DNA of 64,000 nucleotides, from the NCBI RefSeq assembly GCF_021134715.1, contig NC_060025.1, forward strand, positions 1,550,001-1,614,000, given 5' to 3'. This document shows positions 12,052-24,700 of this stretch, piece by piece. The notes below the pieces were generated by a model. The model ran no database searches. It was given only the letters and a program-made list of their open reading frames with translations, and had not been told where the DNA came from. Positions within the stretch are counted from its first letter, which is position 1; each line of letters opens with the position of its first letter. Origin of the DNA: Daphnia pulex. Lineage: Eukaryota; Arthropoda; Branchiopoda; Diplostraca; Daphniidae. The translations under genes were made by a program, and so were the position numbers.

Positions 12052-12090
12052 CTTCTCCTTGGTTGATTCAGCTTCAATTATTGTTCCAAA

Positions 12091-13209
12091 ATGAAGGTAA
12101 TAACACTTAAATAACTTCTAGTTAAAAATAAAAACATAATAGTTAATTGGCGATTTAAATATTTTGCAGGTTTTTGTTCTTCTTGCTTTGGCATTTACTT
12201 GCCTGGCTGATTCTGCAGCAGCTAATCAAGTTTGGTATGATACCGATCCTTATCATAACACTCCTGTTTATAAGAAACCAGAAAATGAACATCAAGGTGG
12301 TCACCATCACTCTGAACCCTACGACGTAAGCATAATTTCTAAATTATTAATTTGGTTATAGACGTTATCTTAACGAATTACATTAACCAGGAACATGGAA
12401 CATACAACTACAATTTCAATGTAAAAGATGCGCATTCCAGCGTTGACTACGGCAAGCAAGAAACTAGTAACGGCAAAGGAGCTGTCTCTGGAAGCTATCA
12501 CGTCATGCTTCCGGATGGTCGTAAGCAAAAAGTTACCTACCATGCCGACGAGAATGGTTACGTCGCTGACATCCAGTACGAAGGAGAGGCCAAAAACGAT
12601 GAGACTCCCTATAGCGTTGGATCTTATCCTACTATTTACGCCAAGAAGGATGGAAAAAATGACGAAAATCCCCAACACAACTATCCCGTGAATCATTATC
12701 CTTCAACTACGACGGAAAAGTACCACGACACTTATTCTACTACCCCCACAAAGGACCATCAGATGTATCATCACCAAACTCATTACGTCAAAGCCAACAT
12801 TCCCCACGCCAAGTACCCCGATATTTATTCAACTCCGTACAATACAGGCCATGAGACACATCACACTCCCTACGCCAAGGACAACACGCATTCCGCAACT
12901 CCCTACAATAAAGGCCAATACCATCATCAAGCTCCTTACGTCAAAGAACATGGTGCATCTTCCATCAAGTATAATCCCAATCCACACCCCAAGTACCCCC
13001 ACCATTATTCTACTTCTTACCCTAAAGCCAGCGAGAATTACCAAACTCCTTACGTTAAAAGCCACAGCAACCACCCAGTACCCTACACCCAGTACCCCAA
13101 GGGTAGCTATAACCATGGAACTCTCAAAACTGCAAAGTACCATGACATTCATCCTACCACTTACTCTAACGGGCAACTATTAAGTTCCCAAGAAATGCCC
13201 AGAAAATAA
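12091..13209 (+). CDS. RR-type (chitin_bind_4) cuticular protein, 3 exons
   Basis: Exons are 12091-12096 (only ATGAAG), 12170-12325 and 12391-13209, giving 326 aa. A first exon carrying only two codons before the intron is typical of arthropod cuticle genes. The signal peptide is MKVFVLLALAFTCLADSAAA. An extended Rebers-Riddiford chitin-binding domain follows at about residues 55-120 (YNYNFNVKDAHSSVDYG, then GSYHVMLPDGRKQKVTYHAD, then ENGYVADIQYEGEA), of the pro-resilin/RR-2-like kind. The remaining 200 residues are a Tyr/His/Thr/Pro-rich tail with irregular repeats of TPYVK, TPYAK and HHxTPY. Such tails are candidates for tyrosine cross-linking in sclerotised cuticle. The protein is expected to be secreted by the epidermis and assembled with chitin. 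An AATAAA-like signal lies near 13356. Confidence 0.9.
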
Positions 13210-13634
13210 TCCAACCCCCTACAATCTCCACGAATTGTCGACCGTCTACAAGTTAATGAAGCTTGTCGTCCCCAAGATCTTTTAATTTGAGCTTACAATG
13301 ATTAACATCATTTTCTGAATTACTTATTTAATGTAGTAACTTCTGTACCTAGTAAAATAAAAAAATTGAATGAATATTAAAATTGGTCAAACATGGCAAA
13401 GATTGGCAACACAGACGGATGGTCAGTTAATAATCGAATAATCAATGGATGTGATTCTTTCAATTATTAAGAGGAAATCAACGAAAAGACAAATAGTCTT
13501 TTCGCCAACCTCATTTGTATTCGCTTCAAGCTTATCAGCCATTTCATTCAGGTCTATCAACAGTCTGCCCCTCAACACTTCAACCAGGTGTAAAGGGGCT
13601 ATCAAATATTCAATGCTAATTTAAGTGAATGATT
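13210..13634. other. convergent 3' region, no gene seen
   Basis: This 425-bp space holds the 3' UTR of the cuticle gene, with an A/T-rich polyadenylation region near 13350-13380. It also holds the 3' UTR of ESS2 on the other strand. A 60-codon minus-strand frame at 13423-13605 has no recognisable features. Confidence 0.6.
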
Positions 13635-15296
13635 TTAAAAGAAATCTTGAGCCTTGCGTTTGGGTAACTGGAGAAGATTGTCGGTCAGATTAGCGGCGCC
13701 AGAACCTCGAGCTCGAACAAGCGGTGAGGATCGTGGCGTTCCATAAGATGGAGTGGAAGGTGTCCGTCCATGAATTGGTGTTGGTGTCTCATCTCCCGAT
13801 CGACGGCGCGGAGTATACGATGCTTGCAAAGCTGGATCGGTGCTGAGGCGGATGCCAAGTTTTGAAGTCGCCAACCGTCGAGCAGCAGGGGACATGAGCG
13901 CAATTCTTTGGCTAGTTAATGGATAAGAAAAAAAATTATGTGTAAGGGGCAATTAAAAGCGTAAGGCGATAAGTTTCATTTACCTCAAAGTTCCGGCGGT
14001 TTTAGGTGTTCCGCTACTAGAACGGGGTGAAGCCATTGGAGTAGCGGAGGATCGATTTCTTCCACGGCGATCTCGGTAACCTTGGCCGACTTTTTCCGCC
14101 AATTTGTGGCCAATTCTGTCCCGCTCGGACACGGGCTGCAGCTGGAAGGCGCCAACTCCAACTGAGGAAGACGGAAGAGGAGTGTCTGAACCATCTAAGC
14201 GAAACGGGGTTCCCTCAATTTCTCCCCAAGTCATTAGGGGTGATTCACCAACACCCGGTACTGGCGAAGGTGTTTTCATGAAGTCGAACCCGTTAACTGT
14301 GGGTGGCGCGTTGGACTTTATTTCCTTGCCATCAACGTCCACATGACCCTGTCTCGTATTGGTCTGTAATTGAGCTGCTTTATGCAACGCTTCTCTGTTT
14401 CGGGATTCGTCGAAAGGGTTCGACTGGTAATGCGTATTGGCGTACTGAATATGATCTTTGTCAAGGGCATATTTCACTCTTTCTTCCAGAGTATATGGGG
14501 CTCCTATTGAAGAAGAAGATTGCATGTTCAGATAAGTTTTTTTTATCAAGAAGCAATTCATTTATGTACTTTACCTTCAGGAACATACATAATGGAGTTT
14601 TTGACTCTGTATTTCCAGGTTTCAATCAATGCTGGCTTTGAATCCTCAATTGCCTGCTTTTCAATAGATGGAAGGGCCAAAGTCGAATCTTGCTTTGACG
14701 TGCTGTTGTCTTCAACATCATATAACCAGGAATACTGAAATCAAATAATAACATTAGGAATAAATTTTTTTAAATTTTGTTTTTAGAAATCATACCTTTA
14801 GTCTGTGCTTCCGCTTGGCTTCATCCATCATTTCCTCAAAGCTTTCATTGTCTTCACTTGTATTTTTGAATAGAAATTCATCGAGACTTTCTTGATCATC
14901 TATTGCCGTTCTTTTGGATGTGGTGCTAGAGGCACTGTGAACAGACATATAATCTTGAAAATCCCTTGTAGGTGTTTCAAATGTTGATGGGGTGGCGTGT
15001 CCTCTACGTGAATCGTGAACACCAGGACCAACACTGTATTTTTCATAAATTTCCCTTAGCTTGACTATATCATTTGTTTCCATAGCTTCTAAATAGGCGG
15101 CCTGCACTTGCAACTTGGTCAAATCAGGGAAAAAATCGCGTTGAATAATAGATTCCAGTTTGTGAACGAAGCTGTCTTCATCAAGGACTTTCTTCTTTTT
15201 TCTCGGGGCTTGAGCTGCCGAAGGGACTTTAAAAAGCGTCACTTCTTTCTTAACTTGTTGCAATGCTAAATTTTCTCCTTTTTTAAGCTCAGCCAT
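13635..15296 (-). CDS. ESS2: splicing factor ESS2 (DGCR14), 4 exons
   Basis: Exons on the minus strand are 15296-14796, 14734-14575, 14503-13984 and 13911-13635, giving 485 aa; the human protein is 476 aa. Matched ESS2 blocks in order are: VLDEDSFVHKLESIIQRDFF with PDLTKLQVQAAYLEA; TPSTFETP; NTSEDNESFEEMMDEAKRKH; ETWKYRVKNSIMYVPEG; the FDFMKTPSPVPGVGESPLMT block followed by TWGEIEGTPFRL; and the very C-terminal TDNLLQLPKRKAQDFF. ESS2 is a nuclear protein associated with the spliceosomal C complex, and it influences splice-site choice in Drosophila and C. elegans models. The region after about residue 330 is Ser/Thr/Pro/Arg-rich and probably disordered. The gene is head-to-head with SMG6, 452 bp apart. 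Confidence 0.95.
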
Positions 15297-15748
15297 TTTT
15301 AATAATTACAGTAGAAACTACACTGTAATAAGAAAACAAGTCAACTTTCCCCCAGAGAGAAAAATTGATTGTGAAACGTCGCGAGCGAAAGACAGCAGAC
15401 AAAAGGCAAATGCCACATATTTGTGGTGAACCAATTCAACTTCACGTTGCCTAGACAAGTCCCTTTGTGTTTGAGACGATTGGTACGTGATTCACTCTCT
15501 TTCCAATCTTAAATTTTGATACTTAATGTAATGCTTTATCTTGTGTCAATTGTCCGTTAAAACGAATTGCCATCGAGGATCACAAATTACTAAAGCTTTT
15601 CTTTTGACAATCTTAATTTGTGGCTCTAGGCCTTATGGAAATGGCGCTGCTCCAAACTTGTGTGTAGCTTTCTAATGCGTCTCTTTTTGTTTTTGAAACG
15701 AAATAGGTTTTACAAGGCACAATTGTTTTAATGTCTTGACTTTCATCA
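15297..15748. promoter_or_regulatory. probable bidirectional promoter of ESS2 and SMG6
   Basis: Only 452 bp separate the ESS2 ATG (minus) from the SMG6 ATG (plus). No TATA box is obvious and no other gene fits, so both transcripts most likely start within this interval. Bidirectionality is inferred from geometry only. Confidence 0.6.
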
Positions 15749-18700
15749 ATGAATGCTGATATTGACCATTCGCGTTCGTCGCGAAGACCAAGGCCTGAAG
15801 TTGCTGTTTACCGTCCTGGATCAGGACCTCTGAAAAAGTCAAGCAGCAATGTTGAAAACATACAGCCAGGCAGCAGCCTGCAAGGCACTGGAAGAGCAGA
15901 CATTGACACTGGTCTTGAATCAAATTTTAGGAATGTCAATTTAAACGATGAGAGCAACAAATCTAAAGATCGGGGTGGTGAGGTTCACACTCAAGAATCC
16001 AAAACGAGAAGGACCAACAACCAGAGACAAGATAGAAATTCTGATAAGCCACGAACAGAAAATCACCACCAACAGCACACCAAAAAAAAGAAAGAAGAAT
16101 TCAAGGAACCCCCTGTCCCGAGTAATCAAGGGAAGAGGCAGCTGTACTACCAAGACAATGTGGATGCAGGATCAAATCAAGACCTTCGACAGCTTCTTCT
16201 AGAGAAACAGCAGCAGAGAAGCAATGAATCCCCAGCAACTGGTCACCACGAAAGCAGTCCAACTCCAAATCAGCCTTCAAATGGCAAACAGAAGAATGAC
16301 AACCGTCAAGAAAGACAGCCAGTCAAGCCAAAAGAAGAAGCGAGGGCAAGCCAGCCTAGCGACCCTTTCCCACCGAATAACGTTTCAAAATCTGCATCCA
16401 TTGATTCGTCCCTGCTCTCAAGGCAGAGTGATAAAAGAAGTTCAGGCAGACGCCGAAACGATCGCAAACCTCGAGTGGAGAATTCGTTTTCCGATGGACA
16501 CCTTGCTTCTTTAACTAACAACAATTCTTCAGCAGCAGCTACGAAACCGCCCTCATCCAAAACTTTTGAAGAGAAGACGGCTACAAGTGGTAGTTGGAAC
16601 GATTCAGAGAGAAGCAAGAACAATAGTAAAGACAAACGAGACGGTAAGTTAAAATTGACGATTTAAACGGTTATTATTTTCTAACGGAATTGTTTGTATT
16701 GAAGGAAGTGGACGCAGTGGCAGTGGTAGGAAGAAACGAAACAATCGCGGTCCTGGAGGCAGTCGACGAGGATCTTTTTCTAGTGAAGCTGGAACCCCGG
16801 TTCCCGATCGTGATGTCAGAGGCACAAGTAGCACTTCCAGACCAGACGATTACAACTATTACCAGTCGACTACGCCAACTCGGTTCGTTCTTCTGGTGGA
16901 CGAAGATAAACTTACGAAGAGAGCTGGAGGAAGTGGTGGATACTACCAGGCCACTGGTTCCAGTCGAAGCCGCCACACATCCAGCCCTCAAAGCAGCAAC
17001 AGCAGGAACGGGATGATTGCAGAGGAGAATCCCGTTGCCAACGCAGTGTCTCCAACGAGCACTTCACGTCGCCCGCCATCGATCACCTCGCCATCGCCAT
17101 CACCGTCACCTGGTTATCGTCAGAGTTCAGAACCGCCCGGCAACCCTAAATTCCAAGGCCAAGCGCAGAAGAATTCTGGGCGAGACCAGAGAAGGGAAGG
17201 ACTCTTTGATGAGAGATCTCAGGACTCTTACCGGTCCGACGGAAGACCCCCATCCGGCCGTGGTGGATACTCTAAGAACGAACGCCCTTCGCTGCCCAAC
17301 AAATACGATTCGCTTCCACCTCGTTTCAAGAAGAAATACGAAGAGGATCGCCTGCATCAATCGCAACCTGACCGGGTTCCTCAAACGGCCGTCCATCCGA
17401 GTCCAGTCGAAACCGAATGGGATGGCGGTTCTTGTACTTTTGTCAACATTTCCGGAGCCCCGGCAGTTCGACCATCGTTGCCTCATCCTTTCCCGCAATC
17501 ATTGCCTCATGTCCCCAGCATCCGGCCGCACCATCCACCCCAACAACATCATCGACCAGGGTCTGGTGGAGGTGGCAAAGCGATCCGAGGCCAAGGGCGG
17601 TATCAGCAAGCCACAGGATTCGCTGCCAAAACAATGCCATTGTCTGATCAGGCGGAAGATTCCGATCCTGTTCATGTTCCTGTACGACCTCGCAGTCAAG
17701 ATTCCATGTCGTTCTCCGATCGGGAACGCAAAACATCGGTGACGGACTCTAGGAGCTCGACGCCTTTGTCCAACGTCGACAGCAGTTCCGGCTTGCAGTC
17801 CCACCTGCGTGGCACTCTTCGACGACTGGAGGAAGTGACGGCCACTCAGACGTCGCTGGATTGGAGCGAAGAAATGGAAGAAGAAGACAAGAGAAGCCTA
17901 GCTGGATACCGACAAGCTCCACCGGCCAGACTTCCGGAAAAAGTTCCGGAGATCGTCTTTGCCTGTACGGATATTCGTTACAAGAATAAACCCATTCAAG
18001 GATACATCGTCCTCCCATCGGCAGCTTCTTCCACCAACGGAGTGGATGTCGACCGACAGACTGGACCTACCCCTCCACCGATGACTGGGCGACCTCTCCT
18101 GGGCCAGGGTCGTAGGCAGGAAGCGGGTAAGAGCGGACCACCGCGAATGTCCGTTCCAGGGTTGATCCAGCTGCCAATAGGTCCTCCACCGTCGATGGAA
18201 CAATCGCGCCTTTCCTCTTCGCCCAGGCGAAGTGATTTCACGGCTCCTTCGGCCTCCTCGTACGACAGATCGTCCATTCCTCGTCAGCAGGATCATAACC
18301 GTGGTGGTGGTGACGTGGCCAATCGTTCCTATCCTCGCAAAACTGGCCCAGTGCAGCAGCGCACCCTGTTTGATCCTGCCAATCCGCACAAGCCGATTGT
18401 GGTGGCCACCAGAGCCGATGACGGACCGAATAGCCAACAATCGACGGCCGCATCGTCGCTAGGTTGCCCGGAAATGACTTTCCTGACTCTTCCGGCTGAT
18501 CAAAGCAACGTCAATTCTTCTGCAAGGCCAGCGTGGTACGACCCACAGTCTGAAAAGTAATTACAAGGAATAAATTAACTCGTTTCTTATTCTTCCGAGT
18601 ATTTTCTATTTGCTCATTTCATTGACGTCACTTGGTAATTTCGTTGTTGTCTCCTCCAGTTTCCGGAGCAGCAAAAGTCATCCGCACCTCCTTATGGACA

Positions 18701-21700
18701 TGGCCCGTTGCGACATGGAGTTGTCGTGGTTGCTTCACGGTCAAGGTCTCCACCAGCGGTTCGGCCGCATCCAGATGAACAGGTTTGTAAAATTTTTTTT
18801 TACGGATGACGACATTTCACAATTGTTGGCCTCATTAAATTCGGTCCAGGTATTTTTAACATTTTCTTTTGTTTTTTTGATTTGATTGGTTCCGTCATTG
18901 CAACAGGAAATTCTTCCAGAACAGCTTGCGGATCATGTTGGCCAATGATTTGCGCTTCTGCGCTATGGAGAACGTTGAGCAGCACATGTGGAAGGTGGCA
19001 TTCCACAATGTCATTGAAGCATTGCGCAAGGCCACGGCCGAAGAACCCGAAGCCAAAGAGGAATACAGGTCGCTCCTGTTCAACGTCATTGACGAGGTAT
19101 AATTGTTTGGATCATTACATCATTTCGCTTGTTTAAACACGCATTTTCATTTGTCCAGGGAACCGCCTATTTCGAGATGCTGTTGGAGACGCTGCAAGAG
19201 TCGCACAAATTCAACCTGGAAACGTACCTCGAGCCGCAGCCTTACCCTTTGCTCTCGGGACTGGGCTACGTTGGCCTGGCCATCATCTCGTGTCAAAAGA
19301 TCCTCATCTTCCTCGGCGATTTAGCCCGTTATCGTGAAATGACGTCCGAAACTTCCAACTACGGCAAAGCCAAAAGGTTTTCTTTTGAAATATCTTTTGT
19401 ATACAACTTCTAACGCCGTAATTGCGTGTTTTTTCTCATTCTGACAGTTGGTACACTAAAGCTAATTTGACTAACCCGAAAAACGGCCGACCGTACAATC
19501 AACTGGCCATTTTGGCACTCTACGCGGTATGTACATTGTATACACTGGCAGCTTTAAAAAAACCAAAACAACAATTCTTTCAATTATCGATTCGTAACAG
19601 AGACGCAAGCTGGATGCTGTTTACCTTTACATGCGCAGTTTAATGGCCTCCAATCCTTTCCAATCGGCCAGGGAGAGCCTCGTCTCCCTATTCGACGAGA
19701 ATCGTAAAAAGGTATTTTGCAATCGCCTTTCGTGACCCGCGTCCATCAAACGTTTGAATAATTTTTTTTTTTTTTTTTAATTTCCCAGTACGAACAACAG
19801 GAGCGTAAACGGCGTGAAGCCAAGGAGGCCAGCAGCAACCGCCGCAAAGAGTCTGCAGCTTCTTCTTCTTTATCGTCGGGCGTTGTTTCCGACGCTGCCA
19901 AAATCGACCGTCTGGAATTGAGACGAGAAATTTGGATCCATCCGCTGGATGGGCGCCGTACCCGCCGGACCACCAGCACCGGCACCAACGGTGCTTCCGA
20001 CTCTAATGGCCTCAACAGCGACGACGAAGAGCTGGCCCAGCTGCCCAGCATCGAGGTGTGTATCCTAAACACACATTTTTGTGTTTAGGATTATGGTTAT
20101 TACTATCGATGTATTCAAGTGGTATTAGGTACTATGAGCGAAAGAAGCATCAGAGAGCTGTTAAGATGCTTTTCAGATGACCGCAGAACCCCGGGGTGTA
20201 GTAACAACGGGCTTTTACATCGACGGGGGGTAGTAAAAAAAAGTTAGAAAGATGAAAGACGACAAAAAACAACCGAGTTCTTTCTTCTTCTTCTGGTTGT
20301 TGATGATGGGCTCTTCGTGACTTCACGAAGCCATCACGGGTGGCGTGGCGACACTGGAAACAAAAACAAAAAAGTTGCGTATTCTCGCAGAAAAAAAAAA
20401 GAAGATTTAAAAAAGATGAAACAACCAACCTGTTTGTACGTGGCGTGTGCAGTTCGTGACTGCCTAATAAAAATGTTGAACCTGCACGGCCGGGAAAAAA
20501 ACAAAACCGAAAGGAACGGAGGAAATGGACATGTCATTTCGTACTTCTCACTGGGGGTAGAAAAAGGTTAGACGAACAAAAGAAAATCTCAAAAAGATCA
20601 GAAATCCGTTAGAAGAAGAAAAAATTTCGTTTTTTCTTTGAGCTTCGATCCCACGACCTCGCCCCCCGGCGTCTTTCCAATGACGACGTCCAGTGACATC
20701 TCATTTTGTGTTCTTGTCTTTTGTTGTTCTAATCTTTTGTTTTGTTTTACTTCGCAGGTCAACAAGAGATTCGTCACCAGTTACCTGAACGTCCAGGGCA
20801 AATTGTACACAAAGATCGGGTAAGACAATTCAAACGTACATTAACGGTTGGCGTAATTGGCCTTATTATTCTTTTATTTTTCTTTGGTTCGATGCCATCC
20901 ATCAAATGCTAATCGTTTTCTGATGATTGCCAACTGTTTGGCAACAGGATGGAAACGTTTCAAGAGTGCGGAGTCCAAATGCTGCGCGAATTCCGGGCCC
21001 TCCTCCAGCAGACGCCGTTGCCCGTCAACCAAACCCGTTTGCTGCAATTATTGGCGCTCAACATGTTCGCCGTATCCAACACTCAACTCAAAGGTAAAAA
21101 CAAAAACAAAACAAAACAGAAATTGATCCCAGAAGAAAAACTTCCTCCTCCCAACCCCACCCTAGAAATTTATCTAAATTACCTAGCGAGTGTTCACGAG
21201 TCCTTGACCGATTGTTCGAAGCCCTTGGGAAACCGTTAGCTCTGGAAAGAAACAAGAAAAGAGGAAAGAAAAACCAAATAAATATGGTCACGCCAAAAAA
21301 CACGGACTCGGTGGATGGACGGTGGATTGTGGGACTCTCTTGGTCAGGAATGTTTGCCACCAGGAGATGGGCCAATGGAGGGCAGGGTCTACTAGACACA
21401 TCAGGAGCCAAGGCTTTATTACATGATTACATAGACACACGTACGGCATAGTTTGTTTTGAAAAGGAAAAAGAAAACATTTCTCGTTCGCTTGGGCTGAC
21501 GTTGTAATAATCGGACACGGGACGGCCGAGTTTGGTTGAGGGTGCAACGAAGTCGAGCAAAATGGGGCGGAGTGGCTCAGACGAAGGTCGTTGCACCCGA
21601 CCAAAGAAAAAATTCCAGGGAGAGAAAGAAAAGATATATATTTAAGTGGACACACAAAGAAGAAGAAGAAGAATTTCAAAAGGGAGCAAAAAAAGGATGA

Positions 21701-24700
21701 GGCAAGGTCGTTTGTGGCCGGCGCATTTACTGGCGACGGCGGCGGCAATGGCGTCGTTCGTCGTCGATAACTCGTTGTGGGCTTTGCCAGCTTGATTACT
21801 TGTTACTAACTAACGGGTTCGCAAGCTTCCCAGGACCCCGCCTGCCGGAGAAGAAAAAAAAGAAGAAAAATGGGGAAATATTTTGTTTCGCTCTCTAATG
21901 GATCGTAATCACGGCACGTAACGAGCAAGCATTCCACACAGGACTTAATAATCCCCGCCAAAATGCGGGCCGGCCCCCGGAATTGTCCCGAGAGTCGCCG
22001 AGTTTGACGTTCTTGTTTTTCTCTTCTTTCTTTCGGTCATTACCGATTATTATTCGAGTTGATGATTGCGTCATGCCCAACACTGTATCTTCTTTTGATA
22101 GCCAAGGATTCCGACATCACGGAACGACATTGTGTACTGGAAATAGATAAGAGGCTAATCTACGGGTGGGATTGCGGTGTAGTGGTTTTCGGGAGGTAGG
22201 CGCTTATCATCAGGATATCTTTCTGTGTGTGTTTCACCTCGTGATTTTTATCTTTTTTCATGGACGACGCCACTCATTTTTTTTTTACTTTTTTTTTTAC
22301 CGACGCCGACCCTTTTGACTTTCTTCTTCTTCTTCTCGCCCTTTGGCAGTTGGAGACCTTCTCCGGTCCGGGGTTATTCCGCAACATGCGCACAAAAGGC
22401 TTTAATCAAAGCTGTAGGTTCCTGGGTTCCCCTTTTTATTTTTATTTTCTATGAAGGAGCTGATGCAATTAGTCGCATCATTTTGAAATTCTTTCTTTCT
22501 CACCCAGGAATGCCAGAGAATATATATGGCCCCGTTCGTGTATTAATAATAACGAAATGTACCGTTCCAGGAGTGCCAGGCGGAGGCTATTTCTATTTAT
22601 TGCCATTCTATTTCTTGACCATTTCATTTCCTTTTTTATTTGGGAGGGGGGAATTGAAATCAAAATGGCCATTCCGTCCTTGACCTTCTGGGAATGCGTT
22701 TGGTAATGTATCTGAACCCCTTTTGCGGTCTGGATGATGCTGACTCCCAGGGAGTCATTTTCCATGGCTGTTGAAACAATTGTCGAAAGAAACAAACAGA
22801 AATTCGCCATTGTTGTCCTTTTTTATTTCAAAACTTTGGGATGGAAAAAAAGAAAAGAAAGAAAGAAGGTCATTGAACATGTACAATCGGTTGTTTTTTT
22901 ATTTTTTTTAGTGTCAACCGAATTTGCTTGTGCACTTGCAGATGGAATGGTGATTTTTTGATTTGATTTTATTTTTCAGATGCCCGGATGGCTGGCGGGT
23001 GTCGTTCGGCCTGGCAGGAATGCGCCCTGGTCGTTTCCCTGGAAATGTTCAACATCCTGCTGGAACGTTGCAACGCAATGCTCAAGGAGCAGCTGGAAAC
23101 GGGGAGCCACAGTAACAACAACCCCGGAGGAACGACAAGCCTGGCCAGTAGTCGACTGCTGGGCGAGGACCTACAAATCATCTTGCCGGCCATTAAGGTA
23201 TTTCAATAAACATGTTTGGATTTTCTTGGGGTTTTTTTCGGTTGGGGGGAAGAAATGCTAAACATTTTGCAGATCGTGAGATTAGAGCCGCCCGCCCATA
23301 AAGGATGTGCAATGCTGGCCATCTCCGACTGGGCGCTTGATTATTTATTGGACTGGGTCCGGTCCCACTCGATCTTTCGTTATTATTTATTTATACCCGA
23401 TTTTTATGGTTTATTCGTTTTTATTTTCGTTTTGTTTTGTTTTTTATTTCTTGTGTCCAGGTGTGGTGCGATTGGCTTCTGTGCCACAGTTCCGTCTGGA
23501 ATCCACCGCCCACCTCCCGTGACTACCACGTCGGGTATGATCATCTTACCAAACCGCCTCCTCTTTCACAAATATTTTACTTTTGCACGCCACATTCACA
23601 CACACACACACACACACACCGCCCGTGTCGTGATGAATCGCCCGTCCACCTGCCATTTTTCTTTTGACACATTTTTTCATAAACTTGGAAATTTTTTTAA
23701 TTTAAAAAAATTATTTTTTCGCGCTATTTTTTTTTAAATTTTATTTATGTTGAATTCTTTAAATATTTTCTTTACTTTAGACCGCCTGGAACACCCTGGA
23801 CACGTTTGGCCACGTTGATTAACCTTTTGAGTCGCTTCGACACGCGTCAAGTCGAAATTAGCAACAAGCAACTGGATGGTACGGATAACATTTTTCACCG
23901 TTTTCCCATTTGAAATTCGCTCTTCATCTGTTTCATTTCGCGGGTGGGAAAAAAACCCAACCAATTCAAACAGGTTACGAAGCTGTCAAACTGCCCGAAG
24001 ATGTCACTCTTTGCGGTTTCACGCCGCTGATGCTCAACATCCAAGAGCCGCGCTACACGCCGAAATCATCCGACACGGTAAGAATTCCATCATCATCTTC
24101 TTATCTCTTTTAAGAAAAAATAACCAAAAGAAAGAAGAAAACAAAAATTTATATTTACTCGCACGACACGACAATCACGACGACCCCCCTCACTTGTTGT
24201 TGTTGTACAAGTTCAAATTTTTGTACATTTTTTATTTTATTTTAAATTCTCCGGCTATGCGAATGCGCAATTTTTTATTCGAGTCGAAAAATGTTTTTTT
24301 TTTCCCCCAAACGTCGTGAAAACAAAAAATAAGGAAAGAAATGATGTAGTCGTTTTGATTGATGCGCTCTTGTCTCCATCTGTCTATCTTTTTTGTTTGT
24401 CTGTTGATGAAATGCGGCAGGATGGAAGGGATCGTCGCCAGCAAATGGTGAGAGAGTTTGTTTTTTTTGCAAACTCTTTGCAACTTAACGAAATTAATTG
24501 AGAAAACAAAGCGCATCCCGTTTTGATTTTTGATTTATTTTTTTTATTTTTGCGCGCCAACATTCAAATTTCAGTTTTTTTGTTTTTTCTTGTTTAGTTT
24601 GTTGTTGTTGTTTGGTCCAAGATGATTAATTTTTTTTCTTTCTCGGGCTCACATGAACGAATGAACGTCCTTTGTAAGGTACGAAGTGGGGGGGGGGAGG

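Larger units (their letters stand above)
10828..12090. other. intergenic region between SLC18B1 (-) and the cuticle gene (+)
   Basis: This is the divergent upstream space of two genes. It contains a CACGTG E-box near 10896, two TATCGATA boxes at 11537-11557 and the cuticle-gene core promoter near 12014. No protein-coding frame was recognised. The 5' UTR of SLC18B1 presumably occupies its left end. Confidence 0.6.

Noticed and set aside
22160..22200. GTGTAGTGGTTTTCGGG resembling a tRNA A box
   Set aside because: No B box follows at the right distance and no cloverleaf can be drawn. It lies inside an SMG6 intron.
22225..22683. 152-codon frame in SMG6 intron 10
   Set aside because: Phe/Pro-rich translation of pyrimidine tracts inside a well-supported intron.
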